The notes: a model not told the origin generated them from the sequence alone. Positions 1 through 8,249 are shown, counted from the first letter of the stretch. The stretch is DNA of 29,301 bases from JAYUHK01 sp043767025 (GCA_043767025.1 JAYUHK010000088.1:1-29301); one strand, 5' to 3'. Translations and numbers: made by a program.

Positions 1-22
1 TTAATTTATAATTATTAAATTG
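1..22 (+). repeat. Left terminal inverted repeat of the IS
   Basis: The 22 bases are an imperfect inverted copy of 1461-1482, sharing TTAA and TAATTATTAAA. The true end may lie a few bases before position 1. Confidence 0.55.
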
Positions 23-40
23 CAACTAAACATTTGATAA

Positions 41-1198
41 TCAGTATTTTGCAGCTAAAAAGCTTTGCAAAAGGTCTAATATTTCTTTATCACTATTGAG
101 TATTCTTTGAACGGAAATAAACCCTTTTTTGTCAAAAAGCCCATTAGTATGTTTCCGAATTTTTCTGACTAACTTTTGTGCGTGTAAGGCGACATAAGCA
201 AATCGACAAATTTTTAGAAAAAAATCACTTAGGGCATGTGATTTTGATTCTTGAATAAGCAAAGTATGTTTCAGTAATTTGAAAAACTGCTCTATACTTG
301 TTCTTTGAAACCAATGTCTGCGCAATGTTTTGGCGTGTATATTTTTATTTGTACTATATATGACACTCACTTTTTTTGAATCCTTGAGTCGAAAAGCTAA
401 AAAAGTAACTATTCGGTTTTGAGAACTATATTTAGCTCTAAACCGAATAAAAAATGGTTCAGAACTATTTTTTTGATGTTCTTGTTCGGCAATTAGAAAA
501 ATTTTGTCTATCCATTCACGGATTTTTAGTCGCTTTACGCTGCCATTTGCTTGTTCAATTTCTATAAAATGTGCTTTATTAGGCACGCTTATATAATCAA
601 GTTTCGCATCAGCACATTCATTTGACAAATCAACATCATTGTAGCCGCTGTCACAACTGAAATTAATTTTTGGAATAGAAACGCCTTTTTTAGTTGCTTT
701 TTCGATGAATTTTTTCCACTTTTTTACTAATTTTTGTGCAACTTGTGTAGATTTCTCTACTTCTTTGATTGTTTCGGTCGCTTTTTTTACAAAATCAAAA
801 TACATTGGATAAAAAACACCGTCGATATTTAAGCCAAATGTGACTATTTTAAGACCATAAACGACTCGACCGCATTGTCCGCTAAAAAATCTGCCGAAAC
901 AGTTAGCAAAATTTTCGAGTATTTTTTCGTTCCCGAGCCAAGTCTTGAAAATACTATCATCAAGTACCGCCGTGACTAAAGAGCGCGACCAACAAGAACT
1001 ATCTTTTTTACACATTTCACTCAGTTGAGTGAGTACTTGTTGCTCAAATATTTCGCCAAATATTGTTTGTAATGAATTGACTGTTAGCCTTTTACATAAT
1101 TTTTTGTAACAAATTTGATTGTTGTTGCTTTTGATTTCAAACTTTGACAGTATGCTGTGCAACGTTGGCAGACCTACAATTTGTCCAAGGAAAAACAC
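41..1198 (-). CDS. IS4-family DDE transposase (5' end out of frame)
   Basis: This is a DDE transposase that would cut and rejoin the ends of its own IS. Visible parts are the first Asp in AVLDDSIFKTW, the second in FSCDSGYNDVDL, and the C-terminal signature WFQRTSIEQFFKLLK. The last fits the IS4 R-x3-E-x6-K pattern, with Trp in place of the usual Tyr. The GTG at 1198 is only the first recognisable start in this frame. The same frame stays open upstream to 1351 and encodes plausible protein (…LCDFALSPKELGQLRKLLS…). An ATG at 1356-1358 would enter that frame if the A7 run at 1347-1353 had six As, giving about 438 residues. As read, the copy is either frameshifted or expressed by slippage. Upstream, at 1407-1400 on the minus strand, is a TATGTTTG promoter-like box. 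Confidence 0.85.
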   Translation of the reverse strand: MFFLGQIVGLPTLHSILSKFEIKSNNNQICYKKLCKRLTVNSLQTIFGEIFEQQVLTQLSEMCKKDSSCWSRSLVTAVLDDSIFKTWLGNEKILENFANCFGRFFSGQCGRVVYGLKIVTFGLNIDGVFYPMYFDFVKKATETIKEVEKSTQVAQKLVKKWKKFIEKATKKGVSIPKINFSCDSGYNDVDLSNECADAKLDYISVPNKAHFIEIEQANGSVKRLKIREWIDKIFLIAEQEHQKNSSEPFFIRFRAKYSSQNRIVTFLAFRLKDSKKVSVIYSTNKNIHAKTLRRHWFQRTSIEQFFKLLKHTLLIQESKSHALSDFFLKICRFAYVALHAQKLVRKIRKHTNGLFDKKGFISVQRILNSDKEILDLLQSFLAAKY

Positions 1199-1358
1199 AG
1201 ATAATAATTTACGTAACTGACCTAATTCTTTGGGCGAAAGTGCAAAATCGCAAAGTGATGTCTGTACGACATCGAAAACACATAAATCAGCCGTAAAGTC
1301 ATTAGAAAAATATTTTTTTACGATTTTTGATACGACTTTGCTAAAGTTTTTTTATCAT
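1199..1358 (-). pseudogene. Frameshifted N-terminal part of the transposase
   Basis: On the minus strand ATG (1358-1356) is followed by ATA AAA AAA CTT TAG and stops after five codons. Removing one A from the run at 1347-1353 instead gives MIKNFSKVVSKIV… and joins the transposase frame with no further stop. The run is therefore the single lesion (or slippage site) separating start from body. Whether it is a mutation, a sequencing error or programmed recoding cannot be told from one copy. Confidence 0.6.
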
Positions 1359-1399
1359 TGTATTAATTGTTGTAATTAGTTAATGTTGTTTTGCAAGTA

Positions 1400-1407
1400 C
1401 AAACATA
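1400..1407 (-). promoter_or_regulatory. Possible -7 box of the transposase promoter
   Basis: The minus strand reads TATGTTTG, a full match to the Bacteroidota -7 consensus TAnnTTTG, about 42 bases ahead of the ATG at 1358. The nearest suitable TTG lies 24 bases upstream, slightly beyond the usual spacing. Confidence 0.35.
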
Positions 1408-1460
1408 ACCTTTTGCAACGATATTCGGTCACAATCTTTTGATTTTCAAGCGGTTGTGAC

Positions 1461-1482
1461 CATTTTAATAATTACAAGTTAA
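1461..1482 (-). repeat. Right terminal inverted repeat of the IS
   Basis: Its reverse complement begins TTAACTTGTAATTATTAAAA and matches the first 22 bases of the window at about 18 positions. GC-richer coding sequence of a T9SS sorting domain begins within a few bases of it. Confidence 0.55.
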
Positions 1483-1750
1483 TTTGAACGTCCTCGACGG
1501 GCGCGAAATCACGGTAACGCCCAACCCTGCCAGCGACGAGTTTTCGCTCCGCATGGTAGCGAGCGGCGACTATGTGCTGCGCGTCTATGATGCCTTGGGC
1601 AGACTCCAACACCAACAGACTGCCGATGCCGATGGTTCGCTGCGCATCAACAGCCGCGGCTGGCAAAGCGGCATCTACTTGCTCGACCTCACCGAGCGCG
1701 GCAAGATGCTGCACTGGAAAGGCAGAGTGGTCATACAGCAAGCCGAATAA
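1483..1750 (+). pseudogene. C-terminal remnant of a T9SS-exported protein, cut by the IS
   Basis: The 88 or so codons encode a T9SS type-A sorting domain: ITVTPNPASDEF, then YVLRVYDALGRL, and finally SGIYLLDLTERGKMLHWKGRVVIQQ. This signal directs proteins through the type IX system to the cell surface. Only the tail is present. The frame hits TAA at 1469-1471 inside the IS end, and the first codon usable as a start is a TTG immediately beyond the IS. It is therefore read as the 3' end of a larger gene interrupted by the insertion. A terminator follows at 1792-1840. The identity of the missing N-terminal part is unknown. Confidence 0.75.
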
Positions 1751-1791
1751 ACCGCTTCGCAAAGATTTTGTAAATGCAATGTAGAAAAAAT

Positions 1792-1840
1792 AAAAGTTCT
1801 CCGTCCGTCGAAAATGCGAGCAGGGAACTTTTCTTTTTTT
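1792..1840 (+). terminator. Intrinsic terminator after the truncated T9SS gene
   Basis: AAAAGTTC (1792-1799) pairs with GAACTTTT (1825-1832), and a C plus seven Ts follow. It lies 42 bases beyond the stop codon. The 25-base loop is long for a terminator. Confidence 0.5.
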
Positions 1841-1877
1841 GCGTGGTAAAAGCCTCAAAAAATACCGTCTTTTTTTC

Positions 1878-1885
1878 TACTTTTG
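1878..1885 (+). promoter_or_regulatory. Possible -7 box for the amidohydrolase gene
   Basis: TACTTTTG matches TAnnTTTG exactly, about 88 bases before the ATG at 1973. No convincing TTG lies at the usual distance upstream, so this is a weak call. Confidence 0.3.
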
Positions 1886-1972
1886 CAAAGTATTTACTCT
1901 TGGGGACGAAGAAAAAATTAGATAATTTGTTACAAACTTTACATTCCCTCACCACTACATTACGCTTATTTT

Positions 1973-3169
1973 ATGCTCAAATCAAAAATCCAGCAGCTCG
2001 CCGCCGAGTATTTAGAAGATATTATCGCAATCCGCCGCCACATTCACGCCAATCCAGAGCTTTCTTTTGAGGAGGTCAATACGGGTATTTTCATTGCGCA
2101 GCAACTCAAAAAGTACGGCATCGCACACAGCACAGGCTGGGCAGGCAACGGCGTGGTAGCTATTTTGGAGGGAAAAAATCCACACAAAAAAGTGCTTGCG
2201 CTGCGCGCCGATATGGACGCGTTGCCTATCTTGGAGGCAAATAACGTTTCCTATAAGTCTAATAATCAAGGAGTTATGCACGCTTGCGGTCACGATGTGC
2301 ATACCGCATCGCTGCTCGGAGCGGCGCGCATCTTGCACGCGCTGCGCAACGAGTGGGAAGGGACGATAAAGCTAATCTTCCAGCCCGCCGAAGAAAAAAT
2401 GCCCGGCGGCGCGTCTATCCTTATCAAAGAAGGCGTGTTACAAAATCCTGCGCCTGCGGCAATGCTGGGGCAGCATGTCCACCCGTCGCTGCCGACGGGG
2501 AAAGTAGGCTTTCGGGCGGGACTTTTTATGGCTTCGGCGGACGAAATCTACATCACCGTGAAAGGAAAAGGCGGACACGGCGCGATGCCCGAACTCAACA
2601 TCGACGCGGTGCTGATAGCCGCCCACACGCTGGTCGCACTCCAACAAATCGTCAGTCGGCGCGCCAATCCGACCATACCGACGGTGTTGAGTTTTGGAAA
2701 AATAAACTCGGTCGGCGGTGCTACCAATGTGCTACCCAATGAGGTCAAAATAGAAGGAACTTTTCGGACTATGGACGAGGTTTGGCGCAAAGAAGCCCTC
2801 CAACTGATACAAAAAATGGCGCAACTGACGGCGCAAAGCATGGGCGGCGAGTGTGAAGTAAACATAGTAGCGGGCTATCCTTTTTTGGTCAATGACGAGT
2901 CGCTCACGGAGCGAAGTCGCCGCCGTGCGGAGGATTATTTGGGGGCAGAGAGCGTCGTCAAGCTACCGATGCGCATGACGGCGGAAGACTTTGCGTACTA
3001 CTCACAGCTCGTTCCCGCTTGCTTTTATCGCATCGGAACGGCAGCTTTGGACGGCTCAAAAAGCAGTCCCGTCCACACCGATACGTTTGACATTGACGAG
3101 TCCGCGCTCCAAGTCGGAGCGGGTTTGATGGCTTGGCTGGCAGTGAGTGAGCTGTCAGATGTGGGATAA
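1973..3169 (+). CDS. M20D family amidohydrolase (N-acyl amino acid / hippurate hydrolase type)
   Basis: This is a metal-dependent hydrolase that removes acyl groups from N-acylated amino acids or similar amides; the natural substrate is not shown. It has 398 residues, the usual length for M20D enzymes. Recognisable motifs are RRHIHANPELSFEE near the N-terminus, LRADMDALPI (about 78-87), and MHACGHDVHTASLLGAA, whose C105, H107 and H110 region carries metal ligands. It also has IFQPAEE with E140/E141, GQHVHP at about 166-171, and a C-terminal VHTDTFDID. The dimerisation segment (GKGGHGAMPELNIDAV onward) is present. No signal peptide is seen, so it is probably cytoplasmic. It is convergent with the response regulator, with 17 bases between the stops. 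Family confidence is high; exact substrate is unassigned. Confidence 0.93.
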   Translation: MLKSKIQQLAAEYLEDIIAIRRHIHANPELSFEEVNTGIFIAQQLKKYGIAHSTGWAGNGVVAILEGKNPHKKVLALRADMDALPILEANNVSYKSNNQGVMHACGHDVHTASLLGAARILHALRNEWEGTIKLIFQPAEEKMPGGASILIKEGVLQNPAPAAMLGQHVHPSLPTGKVGFRAGLFMASADEIYITVKGKGGHGAMPELNIDAVLIAAHTLVALQQIVSRRANPTIPTVLSFGKINSVGGATNVLPNEVKIEGTFRTMDEVWRKEALQLIQKMAQLTAQSMGGECEVNIVAGYPFLVNDESLTERSRRRAEDYLGAESVVKLPMRMTAEDFAYYSQLVPACFYRIGTAALDGSKSSPVHTDTFDIDESALQVGAGLMAWLAVSELSDVG

Positions 3170-3186
3170 AACGCTTTTCCAAGTCG

Positions 3187-3960
3187 TTACTTTTGCCGCC
3201 CGAAAGCGATTTCTAAAAGTTCCAAAAATTCGTCGCGGCGGCGGCGAGCGATGGGCAAATCCTTTCCGTCGGTGAGCCGAATCATACCGCCGTCGGTTTT
3301 GAGATATTCGCTCACAAAATCCATATTGATGACGTAGCCTTTGTGGATTCTGAAAAAGAATTGCTCTTTGAGCATCTCGTCGAAGTCGCCGATTTGTTTG
3401 CTGACGAGCAGCATTTTTTGGTTAAAAAAATGAACTTTTGTGTAGTTGCCTTCTGCTTCAAAATGGGTAATATTATCCAATGATTTGATGTGGAAGCCGT
3501 CGCCAGAAGGCAGTGCGATTTTGCGATTGCGGGTAGGCGATTGGATATTTTTCATCATATCACTCATCAATTTCAGTCGCTGCTGGTCTTCGGATTTGTT
3601 GCTGTTGCCCCCGCTTATTTTCTGGATTACCGCCACGACTTCTTGCTCGTCAATCGGTTTGAGAAGATAATCCAATGCACTGAATTTGAACGCATTGACG
3701 GCATATTTGTCGTAGGCGGTCGTGAAGACCAATTTAAAGTTGGGATTTTCGATATTTTCCATCATTTTAAAACCATTCATGACGGGCATTTCGATGTCCA
3801 AAAAAACCAAATCAGGCTGGAGGGTCTGAATGGCGAGCAATCCTTCCTCGCCATTGTTGGCAGTGCCTACGATACTGACTTCGGGGCAGTACGTTTCGAG
3901 TATCACGCGCATGGTGGTGATACATTTATTTTCGTCGTCTATGAGGATAGTCTTAATCAT
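3187..3960 (-). CDS. LytTR-family response regulator
   Basis: This cytoplasmic transcription regulator is phosphorylated by the adjacent kinase. It has 257 residues. The receiver domain (1-120) has acidic residues D8/D9, the phosphate acceptor D55 in LVFLDIEMPVMNG, T80/T81 and K101 in YLLKPI. The C-terminal LytTR DNA-binding domain (about 150-250) has FEAEGNYTKVHF and FFRIHKGYVINMDFV. LytTR proteins bind two 9-bp half-sites about 21 bp apart, and matching pairs occur at 7275-7304 and 7372-7401. The gene overlaps the kinase gene by 8 bases and is probably translated from the same mRNA. Confidence 0.95.
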   Translation of the reverse strand: MIKTILIDDENKCITTMRVILETYCPEVSIVGTANNGEEGLLAIQTLQPDLVFLDIEMPVMNGFKMMENIENPNFKLVFTTAYDKYAVNAFKFSALDYLLKPIDEQEVVAVIQKISGGNSNKSEDQQRLKLMSDMMKNIQSPTRNRKIALPSGDGFHIKSLDNITHFEAEGNYTKVHFFNQKMLLVSKQIGDFDEMLKEQFFFRIHKGYVINMDFVSEYLKTDGGMIRLTDGKDLPIARRRRDEFLELLEIAFGRQK

Positions 3961-6900
3961 AATCTATTGGAATTGAAATAGTTACACGAGTTCCGCACGA
4001 GTTTTCTTCGGCATCGAAAAGGTCTTTGGTGGCTACTTGGGCGTGTGTATCGTAATGTTTGTTGATAAGTTGAATCCGCTCGGACGTGATGAGCGTCCCA
4101 AAAGATTTGTGTTTATTGGCGGTTTTGCTGCTCATTTCGGTGGATTTTTTTCTCCCTACGCCGTTGTCTTCCACTTCTATTTGGAGCAAATGCTCGTCTG
4201 CCATGAAAGCTCGCAGGCTTAGTTTGGGCTTGCCGCCAGTTTGGTGCATCAGTCCGTGCCAGATGGCGTTTTCGATGTACGGCTGGACGAGCATCGGCGG
4301 TATTTCGATAAAGTCGGTTTCCAACTCTGCCTGAATCTCAATCTGGTAAGTAAATTTTTCTTCAAAACGCATTTTCTCCATTTCGATGTAAAGCTCCAGA
4401 GTTTCTAACTCTTTTTTGAGCGAAATTTTTTCCATTCGCGACGAGTCCAGCACACCTCGAATGAGTTTTGAAAATTTCGTAATATACATCGAAGCGGTCG
4501 CCGTGTCGTTGGTCAGCACATAACTTTTGATAGAATTTAGCACATTGAATATAAAATGCGGGTTCATCTGCGATTTGAGTGCGTTCATCTCCGACTCTGC
4601 CATTTGCTTCGCAAAGAGGGCTTTTGTTTCTCGCAGCTCGGATTCTTTTTGGCGCGTTTCGTTTTGCGCCCAGACCACTCGCAGCCTCTGGAAAGTAATC
4701 AAACCCAACAATCCGCCAAGAGCGATGAAACAAAGCAAACGAAACCACCACGTTTCGTACCAGCCTGCTGCCACATAAATCGTGAGCGGCACACAGTTTT
4801 CTATCTGATTTTTTTCTCTCAATCGGAACGAATAACTGCCTTTCGGCACATTGACGTAGCGCACTTCACCGACTGCGCTGCTCGTCCAATCTTCGTCGTA
4901 ACCTTCTAATTTATACTCGTAAATGAGCGGCGCAGCCCCAAAATTGATGCCGCTAAAATAGACCGTAAAAGTATTTTCAGCCTTCGGAAAAGTATAAACT
5001 GCGGCACTTTTCAGCGGAATTTCGTAGCGAACCCGTCCCGAATTACTGACCAATCTGTGAATGTAGAGCGAATGTGGCTCTGTGGCAAATTCTTTTTTGG
5101 TCGGTTTGGTGTCTATTTCTAAAATACCTTCGCTACCTCCCAACAATATTTTTCCGTCTTTTTGAAAAAGAATATTGCCCGCCGTGGGTTTCTGAAAACC
5201 CAATTCTTTGGCACTCATCAATAAGTTTTTTTGGTGCGTCGAAGAATTTACGAAGTAATAGCCGCTGTCCTCACAGAGCAGCAAATCTCCCGAATCCAAC
5301 ATTATACTCAATTTGTTGCTCTCTGCTTTGGGTTCTTTCAAAAAAGGAGCAAGCGACAAATCTCTCTTGGCGCACCAAAAATCACCTTTTTGGTAAGATA
5401 TAAAAAAAGTATCCGCCGACACATCTTGCACAGAAGCATACATATCATCGAGCCATTGTTGGTGTGTGACTTCATATTTCTCATTTATTTTTACTATCCG
5501 CACCAGCAATACGCCGTATTCGGGCATAGCAAAATAGCATTTTTGACGCGCGTCGTAGGAAATAGACTTGGTGGAGTTGCTGGCAAGTTTTGAAAAACTG
5601 CGTACTTCTGCACACTTCCACCGCTTGTTTTCTTGCTTCAAAAGATACAGTTTTCGCTCTGCCGCCACCATCAGTTCGTTGTCGTGGGGATTGAAAGCGA
5701 GAGCTTCTATGTGTATTTCTTTGGGTAAAAAACCGCTTAAATCTTCCCGAGTGTGACTTTTTTTATTGTATGAAAATAAATGAGTCGCATCGCCCCAATA
5801 AAAAATATTTTGACCAGAATTTGTGACCGCACAAATTGGCTTGCTTTTCGATACATCATTTATTTTCGTCAGGTCTTGTTGTGTCGGCACTGCGCGTTTT
5901 GCTACAAGGTCGTACATCATAAAAGGCTTTTTTTTGTCGGACAAAGTGAGCAAAACATACCGCTCGTCCCATTGCTGTATCTGCTGGACGGCGTTGCTCG
6001 TATTGAGTGCGATGGCTTCCTGTTTGGAAAATAATTTTTGGAACGGTCGCTTACTCAAATCCGCTATATCCCAGCCTTGTGGCGTATTCAGAAGTAAAAA
6101 TTGGTCGCTGATAGTCGCCAACACTCGAGTATGGTCAGAAGCCAACGAAGTCGGCACAAAATCGGAATGGACATCGTGCTGTATGAATTGTTGTGTTTTT
6201 TTATCAAACAAAAACAAGCCATTGTCTTCGGTCGTGACGGCGAGCAAACCATTTGGAGCGTTTTTGAGCTGTGAAATATTGAGGACTTTTTCTTTCCCAA
6301 ATGTATCAAAAATTTTAAATTTTTTACTTTTTGTGTTGAATAAAATAACTCCAATATGACTGCCGAGCCAGACATTTTCGGCATCTTCGGCGCATATTCG
6401 CCACCAAATAACTGCTTTCGGAAAAGCTGGATTGTGTCCATCAAAAAAACGCTCTACCTGCTGCAAGGTATCGGTCGCGCTACTCATAAAACCTACTCGA
6501 ATGCCCGAACCAATATTCATTCCGACGACCCACGTAGTATCGGAATTTATTTTTTTTGGCAAAAAAACCGCTTGCTCAAAAAGCTGATTGCTAAAATCAA
6601 TATATTTTTGGCTTCCGATGTCATAGATTCGGTGGTCACATTTTTGCCCAGCTTCAAAGATATATAAGCGATTTTTGGAATCACAATGTGTCAAAAAACT
6701 AAAGCTCGCGCTGTTGGTTTTCGCCGCTCCGTGCCGCTCAAAAGTATTACTTTTTTCATTGAATCTGGCAAAACCTGCGTCCGTCCCGACCCAAAAATTT
6801 CCTTTGGCATCTTCCAACATATTGACGATAGAGCTGCTCGGCAATGAGCTGCTGTTGCTTTCTTCATGCTTAAAAACGTAGTATTCCCTGCCGTCCCAGC

Positions 6901-7129
6901 GAGTCAAACCCTGCGGCGTGGCTGCCCACAAAAAGCCGTTTTTACTCTGAAAAACATTAAAAGACAACATTGCGTTGGGAATATCTTGCTCCGTAAAATG
7001 CCTAAATAGCAGATTGGAGCTGAATGAATAGTTACGTTCATAAAGCGGAATATCCTGTGCTTTTATTTCAAAAACCCAAATAAAACAAATCGTAATTATA
7101 AAAAAAAATATTTTTATTCTCATCTCCAA
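3953..7129 (-). CDS. LytS-type sensor histidine kinase with regulator propeller and Y_Y_Y domain
   Basis: This 1058-residue membrane sensor kinase partners the LytTR regulator. A signal peptide (1-24, ending EIKAQ) leads into a large exported β-propeller with regulator-propeller strands such as NGFLWAATPQGLTRWDG and GNFWVGTDAGFARF. A Y_Y_Y-type domain (about 710-785) follows, then one membrane helix at about 796-813 and a short coiled coil. The cytoplasmic His_kinase region has H858 in QMNPHFIFNVLNSIKSYV. The ATPase has the N-box PYIENAIWHGL (N954) and the G1 motif EDNGVGRK (D988). The ligand is unknown; in gut Bacteroides, propeller kinases of this outline sense glycans, but here no polysaccharide-utilisation genes are adjacent. 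There is no fused regulator, so it is not a one-component hybrid. A TTTG-N19-TAAATTTT promoter-like sequence lies 36-68 bases upstream. Confidence 0.93.
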   Translation of the reverse strand: MEMRIKIFFFIITICFIWVFEIKAQDIPLYERNYSFSSNLLFRHFTEQDIPNAMLSFNVFQSKNGFLWAATPQGLTRWDGREYYVFKHEESNSSSLPSSSIVNMLEDAKGNFWVGTDAGFARFNEKSNTFERHGAAKTNSASFSFLTHCDSKNRLYIFEAGQKCDHRIYDIGSQKYIDFSNQLFEQAVFLPKKINSDTTWVVGMNIGSGIRVGFMSSATDTLQQVERFFDGHNPAFPKAVIWWRICAEDAENVWLGSHIGVILFNTKSKKFKIFDTFGKEKVLNISQLKNAPNGLLAVTTEDNGLFLFDKKTQQFIQHDVHSDFVPTSLASDHTRVLATISDQFLLLNTPQGWDIADLSKRPFQKLFSKQEAIALNTSNAVQQIQQWDERYVLLTLSDKKKPFMMYDLVAKRAVPTQQDLTKINDVSKSKPICAVTNSGQNIFYWGDATHLFSYNKKSHTREDLSGFLPKEIHIEALAFNPHDNELMVAAERKLYLLKQENKRWKCAEVRSFSKLASNSTKSISYDARQKCYFAMPEYGVLLVRIVKINEKYEVTHQQWLDDMYASVQDVSADTFFISYQKGDFWCAKRDLSLAPFLKEPKAESNKLSIMLDSGDLLLCEDSGYYFVNSSTHQKNLLMSAKELGFQKPTAGNILFQKDGKILLGGSEGILEIDTKPTKKEFATEPHSLYIHRLVSNSGRVRYEIPLKSAAVYTFPKAENTFTVYFSGINFGAAPLIYEYKLEGYDEDWTSSAVGEVRYVNVPKGSYSFRLREKNQIENCVPLTIYVAAGWYETWWFRLLCFIALGGLLGLITFQRLRVVWAQNETRQKESELRETKALFAKQMAESEMNALKSQMNPHFIFNVLNSIKSYVLTNDTATASMYITKFSKLIRGVLDSSRMEKISLKKELETLELYIEMEKMRFEEKFTYQIEIQAELETDFIEIPPMLVQPYIENAIWHGLMHQTGGKPKLSLRAFMADEHLLQIEVEDNGVGRKKSTEMSSKTANKHKSFGTLITSERIQLINKHYDTHAQVATKDLFDAEENSCGTRVTISIPIDYD

Positions 7130-7164
7130 ATCATACAGCAGTAAGTAGTAAACTGTTTTTGATA

Positions 7165-7197
7165 CAAAATTTAGTCGCGGGCTTCATTCCGCCAAAA
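7165..7197 (-). promoter_or_regulatory. Candidate promoter of the kinase/regulator operon
   Basis: On the minus strand TTTG (7196-7193) is followed after exactly 19 bases by TAAATTTT (7173-7166). This is a -33/-7 pair with seven of eight consensus positions in the -7 box, 36 bases ahead of the kinase ATG. Confidence 0.45.
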
Positions 7198-7274
7198 GGA
7201 AATACTTGTGACGACAATATACGAAAAAAGATATTTTTTCCCTCTTTTTTTTGACAAAATACTTACGCCACTGT

Positions 7275-7304
7275 ATAAAAGTACTGTTTGACAGTTTGAA
7301 CGGT
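7275..7304 (-). promoter_or_regulatory. Candidate LytTR binding site facing the kinase operon
   Basis: On the minus strand ACCGTTCAA (7304-7296) and TACTTTTAT (7283-7275) are spaced 21 bp start to start. Each differs by one base from the LytTR half-site pattern [TA][AC][CA]GTTN[AG][TG]. The pair points toward the kinase gene, suggesting autoregulation by the neighbouring LytTR regulator. Confidence 0.4.
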
Positions 7305-7371
7305 AAAACTGGCTGTTGAAAGCTCATTGTATCCCAACTTCATCGTTTTTAAGCGATTAAATTGCGTATTT

Positions 7372-7401
7372 ACCGTTCATACATTCATACACGCCGTTCC
7401 T
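7372..7401 (+). promoter_or_regulatory. Candidate LytTR binding site facing the lipoprotein gene
   Basis: ACCGTTCAT (7372-7380) fits the LytTR half-site pattern exactly, and GCCGTTCCT (7393-7401) fits at seven of nine positions. The 12-base gap is the one known for this family. A -7-like CATCTTTG at 7434-7441 follows 32 bases later, so the site is placed where an activator would bind. Confidence 0.45.
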
Positions 7402-7484
7402 ACATTTTTTAAAAATTTACTTTTTATCTCTCGCATCTTTGTTCTGTCAAATGAAAACATTAAAAACATTAAAATTTTACAAAA

Positions 7485-8249
7485 ATGAAAAAATCAAACC
7501 TTCTCTTATTCGCCGCACTCTTTTGCGGTATCTTCTTTTTTGCTTGCAAAAAAGACTCCAACACAGGCAGCACCAACACCAATGCCTGCCGCATCACAAG
7601 AGATGACGATGCGGATTTTACAACAGGACAAGTCATATCCACTTCAGGTACGATTTACAAATACGATAGCCAAAAACGACTTATTTCGAGTCAAGGAGCG
7701 ACCAGTTCCGCCCCCGAGATTACGTACACTTACACGGGCAATAAAATATTTATTAACGACCAAGTACTGGGCAACGGACACGTGGATACTGCCGTCGTAG
7801 ATGCCAACAACAATATTTTGGAATTTCGTGGATACGATGGATTTCGTATAGATAAATATTCTTATGACTCGAATGGGCGAATGACCAGAAAAACAGACCA
7901 ATTCAAAAACTACGATATTGTTACCTATGATGCGTCCAACAACCTTATTAAGATAGAAGGTTTCGACGAGTCGAATGTTTCTCAAGGCACGGTTACTTAC
8001 GAATATGCTGCCGACAACGGCTTGTTTGCGTCTTCCAATTCAGACCTTGATATTGCGCCTTACAAAACTGGGAAAGTAAATAATAAAGTGCCAAGCGGGA
8101 GTTCAATTTCCAATTTTGGTACCGCTAAAATCACTACAATTTCCAAAAATTCTAACAATTATGTCACCGATTACAAAGTAGCGGTGACTGCTACTGGCAC
8201 AGGAACCGTAACCCAAAGCAGGTCGAAACTAACTTACGAATGTAATTAA
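7485..8249 (+). CDS. Putative lipoprotein with YD-like repeats
   Basis: This is a 254-residue exported lipoprotein. A lysine-start signal peptide ends in the lipobox FFAC with lipidated C21, followed by KKDSN. The mature part has short tyrosine-rich strands resembling YD/RHS-like β-repeats: YTYTGNKIFIND, YSYDSNGRMTRK, VTYDASNNLIKIEGFDE and VTYEYAADN. Similar Bacteroidota lipoproteins have no firm function, so a cell-surface binding role is only an inference. It lies immediately downstream of a LytTR-like box and divergent from a LytTR two-component pair, so it is a likely target of that system. It is probably monocistronic: 119 bases separate it from the next gene. Confidence 0.8.
   Translation: MKKSNLLLFAALFCGIFFFACKKDSNTGSTNTNACRITRDDDADFTTGQVISTSGTIYKYDSQKRLISSQGATSSAPEITYTYTGNKIFINDQVLGNGHVDTAVVDANNNILEFRGYDGFRIDKYSYDSNGRMTRKTDQFKNYDIVTYDASNNLIKIEGFDESNVSQGTVTYEYAADNGLFASSNSDLDIAPYKTGKVNNKVPSGSSISNFGTAKITTISKNSNNYVTDYKVAVTATGTGTVTQSRSKLTYECN

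Larger units (their letters stand above)
1..1482 (-). mobile_element. IS4-type insertion sequence, left end at the window edge
   Basis: Bases 1-22 and the reverse complement of 1461-1482 form imperfect terminal inverted repeats (both begin TTAA and share TAATTATTAAA; about 18 of 22 match). They flank a single DDE transposase on the minus strand. The right end falls directly against a truncated T9SS sorting-domain reading frame, as expected for an insertion into that gene. The left flank lies outside the window, so the target duplication and exact left end cannot be checked. A separate 8-bp inverted repeat (GGTCACAA 1427-1434 / TTGTGACC 1454-1461) lies just inside the right end. Confidence 0.72.
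7130..7484. other. Divergent intergenic region with paired LytTR-like sites
   Basis: These 355 bases separate the kinase operon (minus) from the lipoprotein gene (plus). No plausible gene is seen. The region holds a candidate promoter facing left, two oppositely oriented pairs of LytTR-like half-sites, and an 11-bp perfect inverted repeat (TGAACGGTAAA 7297-7307 / TTTACCGTTCA 7369-7379) formed by the inner half-sites. A hairpin (CAGTTT 7292-7297 / AAACTG 7306-7311) overlaps the left half-site. Confidence 0.6.
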
